Source: an uncultured Roseburia sp. (GTDB lineage Bacteria > Bacillota > Clostridia > Lachnospirales > Lachnospiraceae). From it: a stretch of DNA of 12,084 nt. A model generated the notes under the pieces. It saw only the letters and a list, made by a program, of their open reading frames with translations. It was not told where the DNA came from and did not search any database. Below are positions 6,221 through 12,084 of this stretch, one piece after another. The stretch is from the NCBI GenBank assembly GCA_947564765.1, contig CANODN010000035.1, positions 1-12,084 of the forward strand, given 5' to 3'. Every line of letters begins with the position of its first letter. Position 1 is the stretch's first letter. The translations under genes and the position numbers were made by a program.

Positions 6221-7129
6221 ATGACAAAAGTCGTTGGAGTCCGGTTCCGCAACGCCGGTAAAGTATATTATTTTGATCCGGCGAAGCTTAAAATCGAAGC
6301 CGGAGATCATGTGATCGTAGAGACCGCGCGGGGGGTGGAAATGGGAACCGTTATCTTAGCCCCAAGGGAGGTAGAGGACGATAAGGTGGTTTCGCCTTTG
6401 AAATCCGTGATCCGCATTGCAACGGAAGCAGATGAAAAAACTGTGGAGAAAAACCGCGAAAAGGAAAAAGAAGCCTTTCAGATTTGTCTGGAAAAAATCG
6501 AAAAGCACGGACTGGAGATGAAGCTGGTAGAGGCGGAGTATACCTTCGATAATAATAAACTGTTATTCTACTTTACGGCAGATGGAAGGATTGATTTCAG
6601 GGAGCTGGTAAAGGATTTGGCGGCGGTTTTTCGAACCAGAATTGAGCTGCGGCAGATCGGCGTCAGAGATGAGACTAAGATTTTAGGCGGCGTTGGAATC
6701 TGCGGAAGAGGGCTGTGCTGTCATACCTATTTATCCGAATTTGCACCGGTTTCCATCAAAATGGCAAAGGAGCAGAATCTTTCCTTAAATCCCACCAAAA
6801 TTTCCGGTGTGTGCGGACGGTTAATGTGCTGTCTGAAAAATGAGCAGGACACCTATGAATATTTGAACAGCCGTCTTCCGAATATCGGAGATCATGTAAC
6901 TACGCCGGAGGGCTTAAAAGGCGTGGTGCAGAGTGTGAATGTTCTGCGCCAGTTGGTCAAGGTAGTAGTGGAATTAGAAGATGAAAAGGAAGCCAGAGAA
7001 TATAAGGTAAAAGAGTTGAAATTCCGTCCAAGGCGCAGAAAGGATGTAAAATTATCTGCAGCCGAATTAAAAGAGCTGGCGGCATTAGAGGATAACGGAG
7101 GAAAATCCAAAATTGACGATGGAAAATAA
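6221..7129 (+). CDS. ricT: RicT/YaaT, PSP1-domain protein of the RNase Y specificity complex
   Basis: The 302-residue PSP1 protein carries six cysteines in two blocks: GICGRGLCC (Cys161, 166, 167) and GVCGRLMCC (Cys198, 203, 204). These are the conserved cysteines that in B. subtilis RicT bind iron-sulfur clusters in the RicA-RicF-RicT complex (with YmcA and YlbF). That complex directs RNase Y in maturation of operon mRNAs and affects competence, sporulation and biofilm formation. The N-terminal PSP1 region (VVGVRFRNAGKVYYFDP, then VIVETARGVEMGTV) is well preserved, and the tail from about residue 265 is lysine- and acid-rich. RicA and RicF are not in the window. Start ATG 6221 has AGGAG 7 nt upstream; the stop overlaps the next gene by 17 nt if its TTG start is used. 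Position after holB is the same as in B. subtilis. Confidence 0.95.
   Translation: MTKVVGVRFRNAGKVYYFDPAKLKIEAGDHVIVETARGVEMGTVILAPREVEDDKVVSPLKSVIRIATEADEKTVEKNREKEKEAFQICLEKIEKHGLEMKLVEAEYTFDNNKLLFYFTADGRIDFRELVKDLAAVFRTRIELRQIGVRDETKILGGVGICGRGLCCHTYLSEFAPVSIKMAKEQNLSLNPTKISGVCGRLMCCLKNEQDTYEYLNSRLPNIGDHVTTPEGLKGVVQSVNVLRQLVKVVVELEDEKEAREYKVKELKFRPRRRKDVKLSAAELKELAALEDNGGKSKIDDGK
7097..7101 (+). promoter_or_regulatory. Ribosome binding site that favours a TTG start for the TrmN6-type gene
   Basis: GGAGG lies inside the end of ricT, 11 nt before the in-frame TTG at 7113 and 17 nt before the ATG at 7119. No other Shine-Dalgarno-like sequence lies in between, so TTG is the better placed start. 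The two options differ by only two residues. Confidence 0.55.
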
Positions 7130-7856
7130 CCTTAAACCAGAGGAACGTTTGGATGAGCTGCACCGAAATGGTTATTTTATCATTCAGAATCCCAAAAAAT
7201 TCTGTTTTGGCATGGATGCAGTGCTTTTATCCGGATTTGCCAGGGTAAAACAGGGGGAGAAGGCGCTGGACCTTGGGACAGGGACGGGTATTATACCGAT
7301 TCTGCTGGAAGCAAAAACAGAGGGCGAGCATTTTACCGGTCTGGAAATTCAGGAGGAAAGCGCAGATATGGCGTCGCGGAGTGTGGCGCTGAATCATCTT
7401 CAGGACCGGATTGACATTGTAACCGGAGATATCAAAGATGCTTCTGTATTATTCGGAGCATCTTCTTTTGATGTCGTCACCACGAATCCGCCCTATATGA
7501 TCGGAGATCACGGTCTTTCTTCTTCCAATCAGGCAAAGGCAATTGCAAGGCATGAGATACTCTGTACCCTGGAGGATGTGCTTTTGGAAAGTGCAAAGCT
7601 GCTGCGGCCGAAAGGGCGGTTTTATATGGTGCACAGGCCATTTCGTCTGGCAGAGATTATGAGTAAAATGACAGCTCTGGGTATAGAGCCGAAGCGTATG
7701 CAGCTGGTGTATCCCTTTGTGGACAGAGAACCGAATATGGTTTTGATCGAAGGCTTACTTGGCGGAAATTCCAGACTGACAGTAGAAAAACCACTGATCG
7801 TCTATAAAGAAAAGGGCGTTTATACAGACGAGATTTATGATATATACGGATATTAG
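7113..7856 (+). CDS. trmN6: tRNA1(Val) (adenine(37)-N6)-methyltransferase-type protein (TrmN6/YabB)
   Basis: This 247-residue Rossmann-fold methyltransferase has an N-terminal substrate/cofactor signature, FCFGMDAVLLSGFA, at residues 30-43. SAM motif I is LDLGTGTGIIPI (52-63), an acidic residue ends strand 2 (TGLEI), and GDI is at 105-107. The catalytic NPPY of N6-adenine methyltransferases is at 125-128. These fit the TrmN6/YfiC/YabB group, which methylates N6 of A37 in certain tRNAs; the exact target here is assumed from the family. It overlaps ricT by 17 nt and is followed 8 nt later by rsmI, whose AGGAG overlaps its stop. The same neighbours occur in B. subtilis, though there yabA lies between yaaT and yabB and yazA between yabB and yabC; both are missing here. 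Confidence 0.9.
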   Translation: MTMENNLKPEERLDELHRNGYFIIQNPKKFCFGMDAVLLSGFARVKQGEKALDLGTGTGIIPILLEAKTEGEHFTGLEIQEESADMASRSVALNHLQDRIDIVTGDIKDASVLFGASSFDVVTTNPPYMIGDHGLSSSNQAKAIARHEILCTLEDVLLESAKLLRPKGRFYMVHRPFRLAEIMSKMTALGIEPKRMQLVYPFVDREPNMVLIEGLLGGNSRLTVEKPLIVYKEKGVYTDEIYDIYGY

Positions 7857-7864
7857 GAGAAATT

Positions 7865-8713
7865 ATGGCAGGAACATTATATTTATGTGCAACCCCCATT
7901 GGGAATCTGGAAGATATTACGCTGCGGGTACTTCGGATTTTAAAAGAAGTCAGCTTGATTGCGGCGGAGGACACCCGCAACTCCATTCGGCTGTTAAATC
8001 ATTTTGAAATCAAAACGCCGCTGACCAGTTATCATGAATACAATAAAATTGAAAAAGCATATGTGCTTGTGGAAAAAATGAAATCAGGGGAAGATATTGC
8101 CCTGATTACAGATGCAGGAACGCCAGGAATATCCGATCCCGGAGAAGATTTAGTGCGTATCTGTCTGGAAGAGGGCATTACCGTGACTTCTCTGCCCGGA
8201 GCGGCAGCCTGCATTACGGCCCTTACGATGTCAGGACAGAAAACAAGAAGGTTTGCATTTGAGGCATTTTTGCCCAGGGATAAGAAGGAACGTATGGAAG
8301 TGTTAAAGGAAATGGAGAGGGAAACCCGGACGCTGGTTGTATATGAGGCTCCGCATCATCTTCTGAAAACGCTGAAGGAGCTGTATGAGACTCTGGGAGA
8401 CCGTTCCATTACCGTTTGCAGAGAGCTGACAAAGAAATTCGAAGAAACCCGTAAGAGCAGTCTGGCAGAGACGATTGCTTTTTATGAAACGGCAGAAATC
8501 CGGGGGGAATTTGTACTTGTTATTGAAGGGAAAAGCAGGCAGGAAATTCAAAAAGAAGAACAGATGGCCTGGGAAGCGCTTTCTCTGAACGAGCATATGG
8601 CAGTATATGAAGCCAAAGGGCTTGACAGAAAAGGAGCGATGAAAGCAGTGGCGAAGGACAGAGGCGTTAGCAGGAGAGAGATTTATAACAGCCTTTTGGA
8701 AGAGAATCCATAG
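7865..8713 (+). CDS. rsmI: 16S rRNA (cytidine(1402)-2'-O)-methyltransferase
   Basis: The 282-residue protein is a tetrapyrrole-methylase-fold SAM enzyme with all RsmI marks. These are LYLCATPIGNLEDITLR (residues 5-21), IAAEDTRNSIRLL (32-44), SYHEYN (55-60), ITDAGTPGISDPGEDLV (81-97), LPGAAACITALTMSG near 110-124, and VYEAPHHLLKTL near 160. It adds the 2'-O-methyl group to C1402 in the decoding centre of 16S rRNA. Its length is normal and nothing is missing. AGGAG overlaps the stop of the TrmN6-type gene. It is the last gene of the series, and a strong stem-loop follows 7 nt after the stop. Confidence 0.97.
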   Translation: MAGTLYLCATPIGNLEDITLRVLRILKEVSLIAAEDTRNSIRLLNHFEIKTPLTSYHEYNKIEKAYVLVEKMKSGEDIALITDAGTPGISDPGEDLVRICLEEGITVTSLPGAAACITALTMSGQKTRRFAFEAFLPRDKKERMEVLKEMERETRTLVVYEAPHHLLKTLKELYETLGDRSITVCRELTKKFEETRKSSLAETIAFYETAEIRGEFVLVIEGKSRQEIQKEEQMAWEALSLNEHMAVYEAKGLDRKGAMKAVAKDRGVSRREIYNSLLEENP

Positions 8714-8719
8714 CGCGCA

Positions 8720-8762
8720 GCAAAGGGGATGTCAGGAAATGTGATTTACCCCTTTGCCTTAT
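8720..8762 (+). terminator. Stem-loop terminator between convergent rsmI and the DUF885 gene
   Basis: GCAAAGGGG (8720-8728) and CCCCTTTGC (8749-8757) pair perfectly over 9 bp with a 20-nt loop. The tail CTTATT is only partly T-rich. The position directly after rsmI, in a 70-bp convergent gap, supports termination of the long plus-strand series. Confidence 0.7.
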
Positions 8763-8783
8763 TAGAGCGTGTTTGAAAATGCG

Positions 8784-10550
8784 CTAGGAAGCAGTATAAA
8801 ATCTTTTCAGATATTTTTTCACAACAGAGAAGGGTGCAGGACCGATACAAATGACGGCCTGATGAAAATCCCGGTCTGAGTAATCATTGCCGAACATTTC
8901 TTTTGCATAGTCTTTTAATTCCAGAAATTCCAGATATCCAATATAATATTTTAAATAATGGGAGGGTTCCTCCACGATCAATTCATAGATATCCTGTATG
9001 ACCTTACGGTCTGTAATTCCGTATTTTTTCAAAAATATAATCGTATCGGCAATTTTCCAGCCATCGTAGTGAATCCCCATATCAATGGATGCATAGAGAC
9101 TAAGCAGCGCAGACTGATTTTGCATAAGCATTTCCGAAAGTCCGTCAGGAAGTCCTGCATATTGATAAGAAAGCATTTCCACATAAGTAGCCCAGCCTTC
9201 CACATAACCCGGATAATTTAACAGTGCAAGGACGGGGGGAAGCCCTGCCTGGTAAGAGCCGGTGGTCTGATAAAGATGACCGGGATATCCCTCATGGGCT
9301 AAAGTCGTAAACAGCTGAATACCGGAATATTGACTGCGTTTGTTCAGATAAATGACATTATGACTGATATCGTCAATGGGAGCTGTCAGATAAAAGGCCG
9401 GCGCAAGGGTTTCCTCCAAAGATTCGTGTACATAATTGACGGCGTAGGATTCGTCTGCCGCCGGATAAAACTCCGTCTGCATGGCTTCCAGAAGATGGTC
9501 TAACATTTCCTCCGGCGTTTGAAATGTAAGCTTGGGATCTTCCGTCTGCAGCAGAGCGGGATCTTTGGCAAGAAGCTCATGAAGCGCTGATATATCCAGA
9601 TTTCTTCTGCGTTCTGTCATTTCCTGCAGCTCTTTTATGGATTTTTCGGAGCCTGTATTGGCGCGGACCAGATATTCATAATGCGCTTTTCCTTCGGGAT
9701 AGTGACATAAACCGGCGTCGTTGGTTCCGGTGCCTTTTAATTTGGCAAGGGCGTCCGCAAGCTCCTTATAGGCCGGAATTACGATATTTTTTACAAGAGA
9801 GCGGTTTTGTTTTTTATAAAGGGCCTTCTTTTCCTCCGGGATATCTGTCATGGCGTCGATTTTAGTCCGGAAGGTCTCAATTAGAAAATTTTTCTTTGGG
9901 TTTTTCACAAAGGTTTTACAGGCTTCAATTACCGCATCCGCTGCCTGATCCGACATAAAAAGGCCCTCTTTGGATTTTTCCTGTTCGAAAAGGATGATCT
10001 GCTGGAAGTAATCTTCTATGCAGGTGAGCAGAGCCAGATAGTCTGTAACGTCACAGGAATCATAAAAAGCGTATTCTGCTAACAGGATCGGAAGCTCGGA
10101 CTGGATTCCCGTAGTAGGGCGCAGAGGTTCTTCGTAGTAATAACGGGAGGCTGCCGAAAGATTTTTTTCACAGGAATCCTTTAAAATATCATAGGTGAGC
10201 TGCTGCCGCAAAGTCAGATCATTATAATCAAATCCGGCAAGAGCGGCAGTTATATTTTCCAGGGAAGCGGTATTTGCTTTTGCATCCTCTTTGGTAAGGC
10301 TGCCGAGAGATATTTTATGGCTTTTTATGCCGAAGCTTTCCGGATTAGAAAGGGTATAATGTAGATTGATGGTGTTTTCCTGCAATTCCTTGACGAACAG
10401 GTCATTTGTGTAATCATCAAAAGAAAGCTGCTCTTTTTGCACTGGCGGAGAAGAAAGACCTCCCGGTAGACTGCAGGCAGAAACGGCAAGGCATGAAATA
10501 GTTACAATCAAAAGGCAGGAAAAAATTCTTTTTCGGAACATCTGTTTCAA
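8784..10550 (-). CDS. DUF885 family lipoprotein, putative zinc-dependent peptidase
   Basis: The protein starts with a lipoprotein signal peptide: basic FRKR, a hydrophobic core (IFSCLLIVTISCLAVSA), then lipobox V-S-A-C with the lipidated Cys at about residue 26. It should be anchored to the outer face of the membrane. Its 588 residues follow the DUF885 layout, with a mostly helical body and the signature HEGYPGHLYQ at about 419-428, followed by EGWATYVE at about 451-458. By analogy with gluzincin peptidases, the two His and the later Glu could bind zinc, but the H-E-x4-H spacing differs from classic HExxH and family function is poorly defined. TTG 10550 is chosen because AGGAG stands 5 nt before it; ATG 10541 is 14 nt away and is the alternative. 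A longer frame reaching 10628 would bury the signal peptide and is unlikely. Confidence 0.85.
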   Translation of the reverse strand: MKQMFRKRIFSCLLIVTISCLAVSACSLPGGLSSPPVQKEQLSFDDYTNDLFVKELQENTINLHYTLSNPESFGIKSHKISLGSLTKEDAKANTASLENITAALAGFDYNDLTLRQQLTYDILKDSCEKNLSAASRYYYEEPLRPTTGIQSELPILLAEYAFYDSCDVTDYLALLTCIEDYFQQIILFEQEKSKEGLFMSDQAADAVIEACKTFVKNPKKNFLIETFRTKIDAMTDIPEEKKALYKKQNRSLVKNIVIPAYKELADALAKLKGTGTNDAGLCHYPEGKAHYEYLVRANTGSEKSIKELQEMTERRRNLDISALHELLAKDPALLQTEDPKLTFQTPEEMLDHLLEAMQTEFYPAADESYAVNYVHESLEETLAPAFYLTAPIDDISHNVIYLNKRSQYSGIQLFTTLAHEGYPGHLYQTTGSYQAGLPPVLALLNYPGYVEGWATYVEMLSYQYAGLPDGLSEMLMQNQSALLSLYASIDMGIHYDGWKIADTIIFLKKYGITDRKVIQDIYELIVEEPSHYLKYYIGYLEFLELKDYAKEMFGNDYSDRDFHQAVICIGPAPFSVVKKYLKRFYTAS

Positions 10551-10555
10551 AGCGG

Positions 10556-10560
10556 CTCCT
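10556..10560 (-). promoter_or_regulatory. Ribosome binding site deciding the DUF885 start
   Basis: On the minus strand AGGAG (10560 down to 10556) is followed after 5 nt by TTG (10550-10548) and after 14 nt by ATG (10541-10539). Spacing favours TTG. No clear promoter was found in the 124-bp divergent gap 10551-10674. Confidence 0.5.
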
Positions 10561-10674
10561 GTCAGAAAGGTTGTTTTGTTGCAATATATGAGCAGCAATG
10601 AAAGATTATGAGAAATAAATTGGCTCATAGGCCATGCCCCAAATGTATAGTTATAGAAAAAAAGGAAATTTCAC

Positions 10675-11367
10675 ATGAATTATTTATGGGGTTTTATGAT
10701 ACTCACAGGGGTTGTGTTTGCAGCCTTTAATGGAACACTGCCGGAGGTGACAGAGGCGGCGATTAGTTCGGCGAAAGAAGCTGTCGCCCTTTGTATTACC
10801 ATGATGGGGGTGATGTCCTTTTGGGTAGGAATGATGCGGATTGCAGAAAATGCCGGGGTGATAGAAGGAGCAACCAAAAAGCTGAAACCGTTTCTTTCGT
10901 TTTTGTTTCCCGATATACCAAAGGATCATCCGGCAAACCGCTATATTGCCACGAATATGATTGCCAATGTATTCGGGCTGGGATGGGCGGCGACGCCGGC
11001 CGGACTGAAGGCAATGGAGGAGCTGGCGAAGCTGGAGGAGGAGCGAAGGGAAGTCAACGCCGCGCCGGGAGAAATGCCAAAAGGCGGAAAGCCGCGAAAG
11101 AAGAAGTATGCGAATCGAAGTGACAGGTATATGACAGGAAGATGGCCGGCAGCCTCAAAAGGGACAGCGAGTAATGAGATGTGTACGTTTTTGATTCTTA
11201 ATATTTCGTCGCTGCAGTTGATTTCTGTGAATATGATTGCTTATAGAAGCCAGTACGGGAGTGTGAATCCGGCAGCAGTTGTGGGGCCGGGGATTGCGGC
11301 AACTATGGTGAGTACGGCGGCGGCTGTGGTGTATTGTAAGGTGAAAGATCGGAAACGGATAATGTGA
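10675..11367 (+). CDS. spmA: Spore maturation protein A (nucleoside-recognition/Gate domain membrane protein)
   Basis: The 230-residue membrane protein shows the SpmA pattern: MNYLWGFMILTGVVFAAFNG at the start, AVALCITMMGVMSFWVGMMRIAENAGV at 36-62, and HPANRYIATNMIANVFGLGWAATPAGLKAMEEL at 85-117. Then come TASNEMCTFLILNISSLQLI at 164-183 and a last hydrophobic segment with NPAAVVGPGIAAT. In B. subtilis SpmA acts with SpmB in dehydration of the spore core. Two things are odd. Residues about 121-161 form a hydrophilic, Lys/Arg-rich insert between the ATP-AGL-KAMEEL and TASNEMCTF blocks, and the protein is longer than the roughly 196 residues of B. subtilis SpmA. The second oddity is that no spmB follows; the sequence turns AT-rich with unrelated content. 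AAAGGAA lies about 8 nt before ATG 10675. No convincing sporulation sigma-factor promoter was recognised. Confidence 0.88.
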   Translation: MNYLWGFMILTGVVFAAFNGTLPEVTEAAISSAKEAVALCITMMGVMSFWVGMMRIAENAGVIEGATKKLKPFLSFLFPDIPKDHPANRYIATNMIANVFGLGWAATPAGLKAMEELAKLEEERREVNAAPGEMPKGGKPRKKKYANRSDRYMTGRWPAASKGTASNEMCTFLILNISSLQLISVNMIAYRSQYGSVNPAAVVGPGIAATMVSTAAAVVYCKVKDRKRIM

Positions 11368-11382
11368 TAGAAGCAGCACTTT

Positions 11383-11390
11383 TTTTAGTA
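11383..11390 (+). repeat. Single copy of the TTTTAGTA half-site just after spmA
   Basis: This is an exact copy of the 8-bp half-site that forms the palindromes at 11445 and 11556, here unpaired, 16 bp after the spmA stop. A weaker inverted match (TACTATAT, 11414-11421) lies 23 bp further on. Because the region is AT-rich, chance is possible for one copy; the clustering argues against it. Confidence 0.4.
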
Positions 11391-11444
11391 CTATGTATGG
11401 AAAAAAGGAACGATACTATATAAATATTATATCTGGACACAATA

Positions 11445-11460
11445 TTTTAGTATACTAAAA
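11445..11460. repeat. Perfect 16-bp palindrome, candidate operator
   Basis: TTTTAGTATACTAAAA is a perfect palindrome: two inverted TTTTAGTA half-sites with no spacer. It has no G/C-rich stem and no T-run pattern of its own, so a dimeric DNA-binding protein site is more likely than a terminator. It lies just before the terminator at 11471. Confidence 0.55.
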
Positions 11461-11470
11461 AAAGAATATA

Positions 11471-11515
11471 AAAAATCCTTCGGTAATGTTTTATATAACT
11501 GAGGGATTTTTATGT
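11471..11515. terminator. Intrinsic terminator in the AT-rich gap, possibly bidirectional
   Basis: AAATCCTTCGGT (11473-11484) pairs with ACTGAGGGATTT (11498-11509) over 12 bp with two G-U wobbles and a 13-nt loop. Flanking A and T runs extend the stem by 2 bp and give a U-tail on the plus strand; the A-run gives a shorter one on the minus strand. It ends plus-strand transcription from spmA about 100 bp after its stop. Confidence 0.8.
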
Positions 11516-11555
11516 TTTTCTATTAAAAATCATCAAAGAAATATATAGATATTAT

Positions 11556-11579
11556 ATTTTAGTATTTAAATACTAAAAT
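11556..11579. repeat. Perfect 24-bp palindrome next to a promoter, candidate operator
   Basis: The same half-sites as at 11445, TTTTAGTA (11557-11564) and TACTAAAA (11571-11578), are here separated by TTTAAA and extended by one A/T pair on each side, giving 24 bp of perfect symmetry. It ends 7 bp before the -35 box at 11587, a usual position for a regulator's binding site. Confidence 0.65.
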
Positions 11580-11586
11580 GAAATAC

Positions 11587-11615
11587 TTGACAATTGTATT
11601 TTAGCATGATAGATT
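11587..11615 (+). promoter_or_regulatory. Strong extended -10 promoter for the last ORF, with half-sites around it
   Basis: TTGACA at 11587-11592 is a perfect -35 box. After 17 bp comes TAGATT (11610-11615), preceded by the extended -10 dinucleotide TG at 11607-11608. A near copy of the half-site, TTTTAGCA (11599-11606), sits in the spacer, and TACTAAGC (11631-11638) lies just after the expected start point near 11622. A protein binding these would block RNA polymerase. The GGAGG ribosome site of the next gene is at 11647-11651. Confidence 0.7.
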
Positions 11616-11659
11616 ATTTATAAGTAAATATACTAAGCGCAATACTGGAGGCGTCTACA

Positions 11660-12084
11660 ATGAGAAATTCAATGAATGACAGGCTTTATAAAGAGATGAA
11701 TGCTATGAAAGGAATCGTTAAAGCAGACCAGATGATTCCTGCCTTTTTGTTGATAAATGAAGTTAGACAAGCTATAGAAACGGATAATATAGTTAAGACA
11801 CCGGAAGAACTATATGTGCTTCTTTTGAGGGCTGCAGATGAGAAAGGTTTACAAAATCCTTTTGATAACAGCGACCAATTTTACAGAGCGTTTTTGAATG
11901 TTACGGGTCACATACCTTGGGAGCAGATATTAATGTTAGACTTTAAGAATTGTAAGTATCCGATTATTCCAGAGGTTTTGACCGGAAAGTTTTCGACTCA
12001 CATTACTAGTAAAACAGAAACAGTTTTGATAGCTGAAGAGAGGTTATCGACCAACTTAACAAGCGTCCGGCCAAAGAAATTAAT
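11660..12084 (+). CDS. Unrecognised protein, N-terminal 141 residues only (runs off the window)
   Basis: A frame opens at ATG 11660, 8 nt after GGAGG, and stays open to the window end (141 codons plus two bases). I do not recognise the family. The start (MRNSMNDRLYKEMNAMKGIVKADQMIPAFLL) looks helical and soluble, with no signal peptide or membrane segment. It continues with EELYVLLLRAADEKGLQNPF, FYRAFLNVTGHIPWEQILMLDF and PEVLTGKFSTHITSK. No catalytic motif is visible yet. Codon choice (many ATA, TTA, AGA, AGT) and base composition differ from the housekeeping genes of this window, which suggests a recent arrival. It has its own promoter with palindromic candidate operators, so expression is probably regulated. 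A phage, plasmid or defence-type gene is plausible but unproven. Confidence 0.7.
   Translation, partial: MRNSMNDRLYKEMNAMKGIVKADQMIPAFLLINEVRQAIETDNIVKTPEELYVLLLRAADEKGLQNPFDNSDQFYRAFLNVTGHIPWEQILMLDFKNCKYPIIPEVLTGKFSTHITSKTETVLIAEERLSTNLTSVRPKKL

Noticed and set aside
8765..8784. AGCG...CGCT mini-hairpin between rsmI and the DUF885 gene
   Set aside because: Only 4-bp arms with a 12-nt loop; the 9-bp stem at 8720 explains termination better.
8958..9221. Plus-strand ORF of 87 codons inside the DUF885 gene
   Set aside because: It is antisense to a well-supported lipoprotein gene, has no ribosome site and no recognisable family; it is a shadow frame.
10551..10628. N-terminal extension of the DUF885 protein to an ATG at 10628
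   Set aside because: It would place 26 extra residues ahead of a clear lipoprotein signal peptide, and no ribosome site supports it.
1..12084. tRNA, rRNA, CRISPR array, insertion sequence or transposase gene
   Set aside because: No cloverleaf-like sequence, regularly spaced repeats, terminal inverted repeats or transposase motifs were seen anywhere in the window.

Overview
The window looks like chromosomal DNA of a spore-forming Clostridia bacterium, most likely Lachnospiraceae. This rests on a Gram-positive DacF-like carboxypeptidase, a SpmA-type spore maturation protein, and a gene string matching the Bacillus subtilis yaaO-tmk-yaaQ-yaaR-holB-yaaT-yabA-yabB-yabC block in order. It is an inference from protein content and synteny; no rRNA or other direct taxonomic marker is present.

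Region 1 (2-897): the 3' part of a membrane-anchored D-Ala-D-Ala carboxypeptidase, closed by an intrinsic terminator. Region 2 (933-8757): one long co-directional gene series. It starts at a perfect consensus sigma-A promoter (TTGACA, 17 bp, TATAAT) and ends at a stem-loop terminator. Its order is AbiEi-like regulator, AbiEii-like nucleotidyltransferase-fold protein, Orn/Lys/Arg-type decarboxylase (yaaO position), guanylate-kinase-like P-loop protein (where B. subtilis has tmk), YaaR, HolB (clamp-loader delta'), RicT/YaaT, TrmN6-type tRNA methyltransferase and RsmI. The first three genes and the last five are tightly packed or overlapping. The only larger gaps are 110 bp before the kinase-like gene and 63 bp before yaaR, and each holds a hairpin.

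Region 3 (8784-10550, minus strand): a DUF885 lipoprotein, a putative zinc peptidase, convergent with rsmI and divergent from the next gene. Region 4 (10675-11367): spmA, with a basic insert in the middle and no spmB after it. Region 5 (11368-12084): the composition becomes very AT-rich. It holds five exact copies of an 8-bp half-site, four of them paired into two perfect palindromes. It also holds a terminator, a strong extended -10 promoter, and the start of an unrecognised protein that runs off the window. This has the look of the edge of an acquired or accessory element.

The main points of interest are: (a) a toxin-antitoxin-type AbiE pair placed as the first genes of a housekeeping replication/translation operon, whose toxin-like member seems to have lost the nucleotidyltransferase catalytic motif; (b) a guanylate-kinase-like protein with altered P-loop and missing acids at the tmk position; (c) the palindrome-rich control region and unknown ORF after an orphan spmA.
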